A DNA stretch of 20,003 bases from Elusimicrobiota bacterium (GTDB lineage Bacteria > Elusimicrobiota > Elusimicrobia > Elusimicrobiales > UBA9959). Each line of letters starts with the position of its first letter. The stretch's first letter is position 1. The stretch covers positions 1 to 20,003 of the forward strand of contig DAOWGR010000171.1 in the NCBI GenBank assembly GCA_030637365.1, written 5' to 3'. This document shows positions 1-7,541 of this stretch, piece after piece. A program made the position numbers and the translations under genes. The notes below the pieces were generated by a model. That model made no database searches, was not told where the DNA came from, and worked only from the letters and a program-made list of their open reading frames with translations.

Positions 1-1693
1 CCACCAATATTCCTCTGTCTTTAGTTTCCGCTTTTCTCGACCCCGATACTTTGGCAACAAAAAGAGATACCAAACCGCCTGCCATTATGGGCGTGCTCAA
101 ACTGACCGGAAGATAAAGTCCGATGGCAAAAGGCAATGAACCTATGCCCATAAGTTCAACAACGGCGGCAATCATCATTCCGAAAATAATAAGCGTCCAC
201 GGAAGAGTATTGCTCATCACGCCTTTTACCACCATTGCCATAAGGGTTGCTTGCGGAGCGGGAAGTTCGACTCCTCCTATTCCATAAGTCGCGTGAAGAA
301 GATATAAAACGCCACCCATCGCGGCCGCCGGCACAAGTATGGCCAGAATTTCGGCCAATTGCTGATATTTGGGAGTGGCGCCGAGCAAATATCCCGTTTT
401 TAAATCCTGAGAAGTATCGCCCGCTATACAAATGGCTATGCATATAACCGCTCCCACCGTCATGGCGGCTATCATATGAATCTTTTCCGTCCAGCCCATA
501 AAAACAAAAAGCAAACAAGTTATAAGCAAGGCGGTTATTGTCATGCCGCTTACGGGATTTGAAGAACTTCCGACCAAACCTACGGTTAAGGACGCCACAG
601 TCACAAAGAAAAAACCCAGCAAAACAACCAAACCGACAGCCATTAAATTTATGCCAAGTCCGGGCGTCATCCACAAGAGCAAAATTATGGCCGCCGAGCC
701 GAACATAACCCAGCTCATAGGCAAATCATCAGTTACGCGAGATATGGCTTTACGGTGAGAAAAACCCTTGGTAATCTCGGAAAAACCAAGCTTAAAAGAA
801 CGCCAAATAATAGGACCTGATTTTACAAGACCGACCAAACCGCCGAAAGCGACCGCTCCGGCTCCGATATAACGCACATACTTGGTCCATATCTCCCACG
901 AATCCATTTGCGCTATCGGAACCGCTCCTGGATAAATAGCCGTTGCCGAGCCCGCCGCGAACATTTTCATCATAGGTATTATCACCCACCAGCCAAGAGC
1001 TCCGCCGGCAAGCATTACGGCCGCGATTCGCGGACCGATTATAAAACCCACGCCGAGCAATGCGGGAGTTGCCTCAAGATTAACTATCGCTCTTTGATAA
1101 AAACGCAAGGTCCACTCAGGAACATCTTTCCATAAATGAAAACCGCTCATTAAAAATTTATATACGCCGCCAAGAGCGCCGCCAAAAACAACCAACCAGA
1201 CTTTTGAACCGCCCTGTTCACCAACTTTCAATATTTCCGCGCAAGCGGTTCCTTCCGGATACGGCAGTTTGCCATGTTCTTTAACAATGAGATATCTTCT
1301 TAAAGGAATCATAAATAAAACGCCTAAAACTCCGCCCAAAAGAGTAAGCCAAAAAACCATAAATATGGAAGGATTATAACCCAATAAAAACATGGCCGGT
1401 ATGGTAAATATAACGCCGGCCGCCAAAGATTCTCCGGTTGACGCCACAGTCTGAACGATATTGTTTTCAAGTATCGTTCCCCCTCTGAAAAATGCTCTAA
1501 GTATCGCCATGGATACCACGGCGGCGGGTATTGAAGCGGAAACCGTCATACCGACTTTTAATCCGAGAAAAGCGTTCCCCGCGCCAAATACCACGCCCAG
1601 CGCGATGCCCACAAGAACGGCTCGCAATGTAAATTCTTTCATGTTTTTTTCAGACGCGATATACGGTTTAAAATTATGTGGATCCAAGCTCAT
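1..1693 (-). CDS. OPT-family oligopeptide transporter, partial (C-terminus beyond left edge)
   Basis: Inner-membrane transporter expected to import short peptides or metal-chelate compounds using the ion gradient. I translated the minus strand from ATG at 1693; it stays open to base 1 (about 564 codons), so the stop lies outside the window. The protein starts MSLDPHNFKPYIASEKNMKE and then is almost continuously hydrophobic. Recognisable bacterial OPT blocks are GLKVGMTVSASIPAAVVSM (about residues 44-62), a segment with NNIVQTVASTGESLAAG (77-93) and LPYPEGTACAEIL (143-155). The visible end contains KDRGILVG, resembling the conserved late segment of the family. GGAG lies 6 bases before the ATG. 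The preceding helicase gene is codirectional, but tandem hairpins separate them, so transcription is probably independent or attenuated. The exact substrate cannot be told from sequence. Confidence 0.9.
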   Translation of the reverse strand, partial: MSLDPHNFKPYIASEKNMKEFTLRAVLVGIALGVVFGAGNAFLGLKVGMTVSASIPAAVVSMAILRAFFRGGTILENNIVQTVASTGESLAAGVIFTIPAMFLLGYNPSIFMVFWLTLLGGVLGVLFMIPLRRYLIVKEHGKLPYPEGTACAEILKVGEQGGSKVWLVVFGGALGGVYKFLMSGFHLWKDVPEWTLRFYQRAIVNLEATPALLGVGFIIGPRIAAVMLAGGALGWWVIIPMMKMFAAGSATAIYPGAVPIAQMDSWEIWTKYVRYIGAGAVAFGGLVGLVKSGPIIWRSFKLGFSEITKGFSHRKAISRVTDDLPMSWVMFGSAAIILLLWMTPGLGINLMAVGLVVLLGFFFVTVASLTVGLVGSSSNPVSGMTITALLITCLLFVFMGWTEKIHMIAAMTVGAVICIAICIAGDTSQDLKTGYLLGATPKYQQLAEILAILVPAAAMGGVLYLLHATYGIGGVELPAPQATLMAMVVKGVMSNTLPWTLIIFGMMIAAVVELMGIGSLPFAIGLYLPVSLSTPIMAGGLVSLFVAKVSGSRKAETKDRGILV

Positions 1694-1705
1694 AAAATTC
1701 TCCTT

Positions 1706-1727
1706 AAAAACCACTTGCGTGGTTTTT
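1706..1727 (-). terminator. Terminator-like hairpin directly upstream of the OPT Shine-Dalgarno
   Basis: A perfect 9-bp inverted repeat (AAAAACCAC / GTGGTTTTT) with a 4-base loop. Read on the minus strand it is a short stem followed by five T, as in an intrinsic terminator, and it sits only a few bases before the GGAG and ATG of the OPT gene. It may end helicase transcription, or act as a leader attenuator, because any promoter further upstream must read through it. The symmetry means it could also work on the plus strand. Confidence 0.5.
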
Positions 1728-1805
1728 ACCCCCCGTGCTTAGATTTTATTATTCTCCGCGATTATCCCGCTATGCGGGACGCGGGGAATGAAATCTACGG
1801 GGGGT
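1728..1805. repeat. 78-bp imperfect palindrome in the OPT leader
   Basis: Nested inverted repeats fold this segment into one long hairpin: ACCCCCCGT (1728-1736) with ACGGGGGGT (1797-1805), AGATTT (1741-1746) with AAATCT (1791-1796), ATTCTCCGC (1751-1759) with GCGGGGAAT (1781-1789), and CCCGC-TAT-GCGGG (1766-1778) at the tip. It is immediately followed on the minus strand by the terminator-like hairpin. It could be a leader RNA structure or a small palindromic repeat element; no protein is encoded. Confidence 0.7.
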
Positions 1806-1853
1806 TAACAATATAAATGGCAATCAGTGTAAAGTGATTAATATGATTTCTTT

Positions 1854-1884
1854 CACTCCTCGCCACTTATCACTATTCACTCGT
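1854..1884. repeat. Degenerate heptamer repeats (CACT-type), OPT/helicase gap
   Basis: CACT begins at 1854, 1864, 1871 and 1878; the last three steps are exactly 7 bases. Just before, AGTG words (1826-1836) give the opposite orientation, so the small array is arranged as an inverted pair. The same 7-base texture recurs in other gaps of the window. Confidence 0.6.
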
Positions 1885-1912
1885 TTCTTGCTTCCTTGAT
1901 TTTTCAATTATA

Positions 1913-3277
1913 CTATTTTCCCTCATCCATACCCACACCGCCCTCAACACCTAAACCGTTATATTGGTATTTGAAAATAAAGCCGCCAATCCGCCTATCA
2001 ATAATGATATCCGATTTTCTAATCGGCCGGGCAAGAGAAATTCCCTCCAAACTCACGCAGCGGCTTAAAGCCACATAGACTTGCCCCGCGGTAAAAGCGC
2101 GATGCCCCAAATCAATAATAACCTTATCAAAGGTTTTTCCTTGGCTTTTGTGAATGGTTATGGCCCAAGCGAGCTTTAAAGGATATTGCCTGAAAGAACC
2201 GATTGATTCGGAAACGATTTTATCGGTTTTATCGTCAAATTTAAAATGAAAAAGCTCCCATGTAAAAGGCAAAACCTCAACAAGCTTGCCGTTTGAAAGC
2301 ATAACCATAATCTTATTTTTGCCGCCCTTTAAATCCTTAACAATATCCACTATCATGCCTATGGACCCGTTGACCCATCTTCCAGCGGCATCATTGTTTA
2401 AAAGCATAATTTGCGCGCCGATTTTGAGAAAAAGTTCTTCATCGGCGGGATAAGATTGCGAAGAAAATTCACCGTCTATATCGGATTCATAAATATATTC
2501 TTTACCCCAAAGCCTGTCTGAATGCTTCCGATTTATTTCATAAGCCGCTTTATTCGTGTTTACAAGGCTTATAATACGCTCCGACTCGGATGTCTTCTCA
2601 AAATCCAAACCCACGCGCGAATTTAAAACGGATAATTCTTTTATGCCGACGGAATTATCTCTTACGGCATTCAAAATTGAAATAAAATCTTGGGATTTCT
2701 GGCGGTAAATTTTTTCAAGCTCAACAAATTCCATCTCAAAATTTTCAAAAGCGTCAGCGTCAAAAAAATACGGCCCCGAATAGCGCCGGGAGAAAAATTC
2801 TCTTTCCTTGAAAGAAACCACCGGCGGCAATTGATACAAATCGCCGATAAATATCATTTGTGTTCCGCCGAAAGGACTTGCGGGGTCTTTGCCGTTCAAT
2901 CTTAAAAAAGCGTCAACACAGTCCAATAAATCCGCTCTTACCATTGAAACTTCATCTATAATTATGGCGTTTATTTTTTTAAAAGACCGGCTTTTCGCGC
3001 CCTTCAATTTTTTCACCTTATCAATGGTAATATCGGGCTTAAAGCCGAAAAAGGAATGAATTGTTTCCCCGCCCACATTTAAAGCCGCGACTCCCGTTGA
3101 AGCCAAAACAATAACATCTTTTGACGTATGCCGGCGAAAAAACTTGAGAAGAGTGGATTTGCCGGTCCCGGCCCTGCCGGTAATAAAAACGCTTTTTGAA
3201 GTGTTTTCAATTAAATCAAGCGCTTTTTTAAACTGGCTGTTTAGCTCTATGTGGAATGATTGATTATATTTTATCAT
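1913..3277 (-). CDS. PIF1-like ATP-dependent DNA helicase (superfamily 1B)
   Basis: Cytosolic helicase of the PIF1/RecD-like group, expected to unwind DNA 5' to 3' during replication or repair. The 454-residue product has Walker A GRAGTGKST (34-42), Walker B IIIDEVSM (105-112), the motif GDLYQLPPV (145-153), and the C-terminal motifs AITIHKSQGKTFDKVI (about 372-387) and AGQVYVALSRC (397-407), where the VALSR arginine is the likely arginine finger. It is a compact single-helicase-core version without an obvious extra nuclease or HRDC-type domain. The ATG at 3277 gives 33 residues before Walker A, normal for the family; I see no clear Shine-Dalgarno. The last residues (GLGVEGGVGMDEGK) are glycine-rich and look like a flexible tail. 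Neighbours are transporters, so context says little about a specific role. Confidence 0.92.
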   Translation of the reverse strand: MIKYNQSFHIELNSQFKKALDLIENTSKSVFITGRAGTGKSTLLKFFRRHTSKDVIVLASTGVAALNVGGETIHSFFGFKPDITIDKVKKLKGAKSRSFKKINAIIIDEVSMVRADLLDCVDAFLRLNGKDPASPFGGTQMIFIGDLYQLPPVVSFKEREFFSRRYSGPYFFDADAFENFEMEFVELEKIYRQKSQDFISILNAVRDNSVGIKELSVLNSRVGLDFEKTSESERIISLVNTNKAAYEINRKHSDRLWGKEYIYESDIDGEFSSQSYPADEELFLKIGAQIMLLNNDAAGRWVNGSIGMIVDIVKDLKGGKNKIMVMLSNGKLVEVLPFTWELFHFKFDDKTDKIVSESIGSFRQYPLKLAWAITIHKSQGKTFDKVIIDLGHRAFTAGQVYVALSRCVSLEGISLARPIRKSDIIIDRRIGGFIFKYQYNGLGVEGGVGMDEGK

Positions 3278-3403
3278 GGGCCGGTAATAAGACGGTTTTA
3301 TAAATTAATTATATAAAAAAGACGGCCTTTACTTCACTAAAAAAATTATGAATTTCACCGCGTCTTTAATATAATAAGTATCATTATCCGGTAAAGCAAC
3401 GAC

Positions 3404-3473
3404 AGTGACAAGCAAAGAGCGCAAAGTGACAAAATAAGGGCGAAACACTAAACACTTGCCACTAATCACTAAT
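3404..3473. repeat. Ten-unit degenerate heptamer array between divergent helicase and transporter genes
   Basis: The segment splits without remainder into ten 7-base units. Units at 3404 and 3425 are AGTGACA; those at 3446, 3453, 3460 and 3467 are CACTAAA, CACTTGC, CACTAAT, CACTAAT. AGTG units therefore lie on the left and CACT units on the right in the same 7-base register, making the array roughly self-complementary. It lies upstream of the transporter start at 3494. Confidence 0.75.
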
Positions 3474-3493
3474 TTTTATTCGGAGATTATTTT

Positions 3494-4858
3494 ATGATTG
3501 ACAATTTAAAAAACCGGGGACAATGGGCGACTCGCATGGGTTTTATGCTCGCTTGCGCCGGTTCCGCCATCGGGCTCGGCAATATTTGGAAATTCCCTTA
3601 TATAGCAGGCATGAACGGCGGCGGATTATTTGTGCTCATTTATTTGTTCTGCATATTCGCGGTCGGCATACCAATTATGATTTGCGAATTCGCCGTGGGC
3701 CGTTCAACTCAAAGCTCTCCCGTTGAAGCATTCAGAAAACTCACTTCCAAAAACAGTTTCTGGCAAATAGTCGGCTGGATGGGCATTCTTTCGGGCTTTG
3801 TAATACTTTCTTACTATAGCGTTGTGGCCGGCTGGGCAATGCATTATGTTTTCCTTTCCGTTAAAAATTTTAACGGCGCCACAAACCCCGAAGTTATTTC
3901 GGGATTTTTCGGCGCTCTTTATTCAAACGGCTGGGTTAATCTCTTTTGGCACGCGATATTTATGCTGCTCACAATCAGCGTTATTTTGGGCGGAGTAAAA
4001 AAAGGCATAGAGCGAGCCGCAAGATGGCTAATGCCGATTCTTTTCGGCATGATGCTATTGCTTCTCATAAGATCTTCATTTATGTCGGGATTCTCTCAAG
4101 CTGTGTCTTTTGTTTTTTCTCCCGACGCGTCAAAATTAACCGCCGCCGGAGTTTTGGAAGCGCTCGGCCATTCATTCTTCACATTAAGCCTCGGCATGGG
4201 CGCCATGCTCACATACGGCAGTTATCTCTCCCATAAAACGGATCTGGTCAAATCGTCCATTATCATATCCATTATGGATACGGCGGTGGCTCTTATCGCC
4301 TGCCTCATACTTTTCCCCGTTCTGTTTACTTATGGAATGTCTCCCGAAGCGGGTCCGGGACTTGTATTTAAAAGTATGCCGATGGTGTTTTCTCAACTGC
4401 CCGGCGGAACAATATTCGCCGTTATATTCTTTCTGCTTTTAACGCTGGCGGCTCTAACATCGGCGATATCGCTTATGGAAGTGGTAACTTCCTTCTTTAT
4501 TGATACGCTCGGCTGGAAACGCAAAACCGCCACGCTCTTGCCCGGATTTTTGATTTTCCTATTCGGAATTCCCTCGGCCCTATCGGGCGGAGCATTGTCA
4601 AAATTTACAATGCTGGGCGGTAAAAACTTTTTTGACGCCATGGACTATCTTTCATCAAACTGGTTTCTTCCGCTCGGCGGATTATGCATAGCCTTGTTTG
4701 TGGGATATAGAATGGATTTAAGCCTTGTAAAAAAGGAGTTTAAAGAAAATTCAATATTCGCGAAATTGTTTACGCCTTGGTTTTACTGCGTTCGATATCT
4801 CGCGCCTTTGGCCGTAGCTATCGTATTTCTCTATAAAATAGGCCTGTTGAAATTCTAA
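3494..4858 (+). CDS. Sodium-dependent amino-acid transporter (NSS/SNF family)
   Basis: Inner-membrane LeuT-fold symporter, expected to couple sodium entry to uptake of an amino acid or similar amine. The 454-residue product has the first-helix signature GSAIGLGNIWKFPY (23-36), which carries the unwound substrate and sodium site, a third helix with SYYSVVAGWAMHY (about 106-118), and the sixth-helix signature FFTLSLGMGAMLTYGSYL (about 241-258). Hydrophobic stretches continue to a last helix ending KIGLLKF, so about 11 membrane segments are likely, as in bacterial family members. Length matches bacterial NSS proteins. GGAG (3482-3485) lies 8 bases before the ATG. A perfect-looking palindrome follows the stop. 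The substrate is not deducible; a role beside peptide uptake genes is plausible. Confidence 0.95.
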   Translation: MIDNLKNRGQWATRMGFMLACAGSAIGLGNIWKFPYIAGMNGGGLFVLIYLFCIFAVGIPIMICEFAVGRSTQSSPVEAFRKLTSKNSFWQIVGWMGILSGFVILSYYSVVAGWAMHYVFLSVKNFNGATNPEVISGFFGALYSNGWVNLFWHAIFMLLTISVILGGVKKGIERAARWLMPILFGMMLLLLIRSSFMSGFSQAVSFVFSPDASKLTAAGVLEALGHSFFTLSLGMGAMLTYGSYLSHKTDLVKSSIIISIMDTAVALIACLILFPVLFTYGMSPEAGPGLVFKSMPMVFSQLPGGTIFAVIFFLLLTLAALTSAISLMEVVTSFFIDTLGWKRKTATLLPGFLIFLFGIPSALSGGALSKFTMLGGKNFFDAMDYLSSNWFLPLGGLCIALFVGYRMDLSLVKKEFKENSIFAKLFTPWFYCVRYLAPLAVAIVFLYKIGLLKF

Positions 4859-4859
4859 T

Positions 4860-4890
4860 AACCATATACACCTCCGAGGTGTACATGGTT
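4860..4890. other. 31-bp near-perfect palindrome after the NSS transporter
   Basis: AACCAT-A-TACACCTC pairs with GAGGTGTA-C-ATGGTT, with one internal mismatch. It starts two bases after the transporter stop. No run of T follows on the plus strand, so it is not a classic intrinsic terminator. It might be a 3'-end stabiliser, a Rho-related 3' end or an operator for the next gene, 36 bp further. Confidence 0.6.
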
Positions 4891-4925
4891 GAGAATGAAG
4901 ATAATACAAACCGCTTTCAATAACT

Positions 4926-6914
4926 ATGAAAAATATTTTACAAAACGCTCATTCTTTCAATTTAAACCATATATTCCCCGCGGATTTTGAGAACGCGGAA
5001 ACGGAAAATCTCAAAACGATAAATCCGCCCAAAGGCGTATTTAAACTCAAGACCTCTGCAAAATCAAAAATATCAAAAGGCTCGCTCACAAGCGCGCCCA
5101 TAAAAACAATGTTTCCTTTTGACGAGCTCATAATATCTGCGGGAGCCCTTCTTGGAAGCGGAAATTCAATTTCCGTTTCGGCGCAGGTTAAAACAAGAAA
5201 AAACCGGAAACACTGCTTGGGCAAATGGAGTAAATGGTATTCTTTTGGAGTCTTCACCTCTAATGGAAAATCTTTAAGCGGTAGCTCTCAAGAAGATAAA
5301 ACGGGAAAAGTCGCCGTAGATATTTTAAAACTCAAAAATCCCTGCGACTGTTTCAGATATAAAATCAGGCTCAAATCTTCCGGCCGCTTTAACCCCGTTT
5401 TAAAGCAAGTGGCGGCCGTTTATACAAATACCAAAAAAGCGTACAATGAAAAATCCGCTTTAAAAAAATCCTCCGACTTCAAAACCTTTAAATTGAATGT
5501 GCCTAAAATTTCCCAAATGGCCACGAGATTTGAACATTCAAAAGATATCTGCAGTCCGGTTTCGCTTGTAATGGCGATGAATTATTACGGATTAAACGAA
5601 AAACCGCTTAAAACGGCATCTTCCGTCTACGATAAAACCGAAAAAATCTACGGCAATTGGCTCTTTAACACTCAATACGCCGCGACAAAACAATTTTACG
5701 CGCGGATAAAACGATTTAATAATCTAAACGAAGCGGAAAATTATATTTTAAAAGGAATTCCGATAATAGCCAGCATCTCGTTCACTCAGGGCAAACTTAA
5801 AAAATCACCGATTAAATCCAGCAAAGGCCATCTTGTGATAATTAAAGGCTTTACCAAAAAAGGCGATATACTGGTAAACGATCCCTCAGCGGCCGAAGAT
5901 AAAACCGTGGGAAAAATTTACGATAGAAAAGAATTTGCCGAAGCATGGCTGAAAAACAAATTCGGCTCAGCTTATATAATCAATCCAAAACTACCGGGTC
6001 ACGCGGTCATAAGCAAACCTTATTGCAATGTAATGGCAAAACCTTTTGCGCCTAAAACCGTTAACGCGTTTGAAAAAATTTTTGAAACGCAAGTCATAGC
6101 CGGAGAAAAAATTAAAATCCTTGAATTAAAAAACAATTGGGCCAAAATTAAAACCATTGAGCAAATGCGCTCAAATTTTATCGACCGCCAAACAAATCGG
6201 CCGGTCCCCGATTGCGGACGGGCGGGTAATGATGATTTCGCTCTTTACTCGGGATGGATTGACATAAAATGCTTGGCGGCGGAAAACATAACCGACACCG
6301 ATATAATCGTGAAAAGCAAAAGAGCCGGATTTTTTAAACTCAATAACAAAAAAGAATTTTCAATAGGAACAAAACTAAAATTCATTTCATTTGGCAAGGA
6401 CAAAACAATTAATGCCGCTATCTCAAACGGCGAAATAATATCCTTAAAAAAAGAAGATATTGTATTTAATAAAACGGTTAAAGCTTTGAAATCCTCCGCG
6501 CTGAGAACAAAACTGCTTAAAACGGCAAGACAATTTCTCGGAGATAAGTATAGCTGGGGCGGCCGTTCCGGATTTGAAACGGATTGCTCGGGCCTGGTAA
6601 ATTTGTCTTATAGAGTATTGGGAATAAATCTGCCAAGAAACGCCTGCGACCAGTTTATATTCGCCAAAGCGGTTAACAAGAAAAATTTCAAACCCGCCGA
6701 CCTTATATTTTCTTCACGGCCGGAAAATAAAAAAGAAATTGATCATGTTATGATTTATTCGGAAAAGGACAATTTGATTGAAGCCACCCGCGAAACAAAT
6801 TCCATTCGGGAAATAAGCTTTAAAGAAAAATTCGGAAAAAATTTATCCGATATTAAAAACGGACAATTAATCAATGGTTCAAAAGTTTATTTTAGAAAGA
6901 TAATAAAAAAATAG
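4926..6914 (+). CDS. Double cysteine peptidase: C39-like domain, SH3-like region and NlpC/P60 domain
   Basis: A 662-residue protein likely acting on peptides or cell-wall cross-links. A beta-sandwich-like N-terminal part (about 60-168, with KWSKWYSFGVF and a closing KQVAAVYTN) resembles the region preceding many C39-family peptidases. The C39-like domain (about 188-352) has ICSPVSLVMAMNYYG with candidate Cys209, then GHLVIIKGF (His302) and ILVNDPSA (Asp319). Residues 365-450 look SH3-like. The NlpC/P60 domain (about 527-660) shows WGGRSGFETDCSGL with Cys554 and IDHVMIY with His607; the usual third polar residue appears to be Glu619 in LIEAT instead of His. There is no N-terminal hydrophobic signal, and an in-frame stop at 4902 rules out a longer start. 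No good Shine-Dalgarno is visible. Fusion of two papain-like peptidases is the notable point. Confidence 0.85.
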   Translation: MKNILQNAHSFNLNHIFPADFENAETENLKTINPPKGVFKLKTSAKSKISKGSLTSAPIKTMFPFDELIISAGALLGSGNSISVSAQVKTRKNRKHCLGKWSKWYSFGVFTSNGKSLSGSSQEDKTGKVAVDILKLKNPCDCFRYKIRLKSSGRFNPVLKQVAAVYTNTKKAYNEKSALKKSSDFKTFKLNVPKISQMATRFEHSKDICSPVSLVMAMNYYGLNEKPLKTASSVYDKTEKIYGNWLFNTQYAATKQFYARIKRFNNLNEAENYILKGIPIIASISFTQGKLKKSPIKSSKGHLVIIKGFTKKGDILVNDPSAAEDKTVGKIYDRKEFAEAWLKNKFGSAYIINPKLPGHAVISKPYCNVMAKPFAPKTVNAFEKIFETQVIAGEKIKILELKNNWAKIKTIEQMRSNFIDRQTNRPVPDCGRAGNDDFALYSGWIDIKCLAAENITDTDIIVKSKRAGFFKLNNKKEFSIGTKLKFISFGKDKTINAAISNGEIISLKKEDIVFNKTVKALKSSALRTKLLKTARQFLGDKYSWGGRSGFETDCSGLVNLSYRVLGINLPRNACDQFIFAKAVNKKNFKPADLIFSSRPENKKEIDHVMIYSEKDNLIEATRETNSIREISFKEKFGKNLSDIKNGQLINGSKVYFRKIIKK

Positions 6915-6968
6915 AAGCAAGAGACAAGATGTCAGAAGTCAGAAACGACCACGGCAAGAAACAAGAAA
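6913..6968 (+). repeat. Heptamer array starting at the stop codon of the double peptidase
   Basis: AGA-initial units begin at 6913, 6920, 6927, 6934 and 6941 (AGAAGCA, AGAGACA, AGATGTC, AGAAGTC, AGAAACG), followed in the same register by two copies of CAAGAAA at 6955 and 6962. The first unit shares its AG with the TAG stop. It contains one copy of the 10-mer AGAAGTCAGA, whose reverse complement recurs at three other gaps. Confidence 0.65.
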
Positions 6969-7044
6969 AAGCAATAAGGCACCCCCCTTCGCCAATGCTA
7001 CAAAATGGCAAGCAAGTGCCAGCAACACAGTGAAGAACTTAATA

Positions 7045-7494
7045 ATGAAAAATAAAAAAGCGGTTAAAATCATAACTATTCTTCTTGGAATAGGCGGAGG
7101 ATTTTTTCTGGGCGCTTTAGCGACCTTAGTCGTGATTATACTCTTGTCTTCTCAATTCCATTGGTTTGAAGGCATGAAATTAATGGTAGGCATACTTTTG
7201 CTTGTGCCTTTGGGCGGAATTGCAAGCGCCATTATAACGGGAATAATTTATAACAGCAGATTAAAAAAAATCTTGGACGGTAAAACAACAAGAAAAAAAG
7301 AGCTTGCGCTGTTAATTATTCTGCCAAGCTTGCTTATTCTCATTTATTTATTCCCAAGATTTGCAAAATTATATTCTTCCCCAAAGCCCGCGCAAACAAT
7401 CAATTTTACCGATACTTACGGACGCCTTTATTATGCGAGTTCCGAGCTGAATAAACCAGCCGCAAATGAATTTGGGAAACACAAGAATATGTAA
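7045..7494 (+). CDS. Small predicted inner-membrane protein of unknown function
   Basis: I do not recognise a family. The 149-residue product begins MKNKKAVKIITILLGIGG and has three likely membrane helices (about 8-34, 43-70 with the loop QFHWFEGMK before it, and 87-106), a basic loop NSRLKKILDGKTTRKK between the second and third, and a polar C-terminal tail of about 40 residues ending EFGKHKNM. An in-frame GTG at 7030 could add five residues, but the ATG at 7045 followed by a lysine-rich start is more natural; GAAG lies about 9 bases upstream. It ends 47 bp before the peptide-binding lipoprotein and may be cotranscribed with it. It does not look like an ABC permease, being too short and lacking the family loop. 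Confidence 0.7.
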   Translation: MKNKKAVKIITILLGIGGGFFLGALATLVVIILLSSQFHWFEGMKLMVGILLLVPLGGIASAIITGIIYNSRLKKILDGKTTRKKELALLIILPSLLILIYLFPRFAKLYSSPKPAQTINFTDTYGRLYYASSELNKPAANEFGKHKNM

Positions 7495-7527
7495 ATACGG
7501 TGATATGCAAACGGCGTAATACAATGC

Positions 7528-7531
7528 GAGG
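7528..7531 (+). promoter_or_regulatory. Shine-Dalgarno deciding the start of the solute-binding lipoprotein
   Basis: GAGG lies 10 bases before ATG 7542. It favours that start over an in-frame GTG at 7500, and starting here puts a lipoprotein signal at the exact N-terminus. Confidence 0.5.
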
Positions 7532-7541
7532 TAGAGAACAT

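Noticed and set aside
156..674. 172-codon minus-strand frame across the OPT gene
   Set aside because: It is out of frame with the OPT gene; its translation is rich in Arg, Cys and Gly with no membrane or domain pattern, while the OPT frame gives clear family motifs.
3404..3473. CRISPR array
   Set aside because: Units are 7 bases with no spacer structure and no cas genes are present.
7030..7044. GTG start for the small membrane protein
   Set aside because: Adds only five residues; the ATG at 7045 gives a typical lysine-rich start before the first helix.
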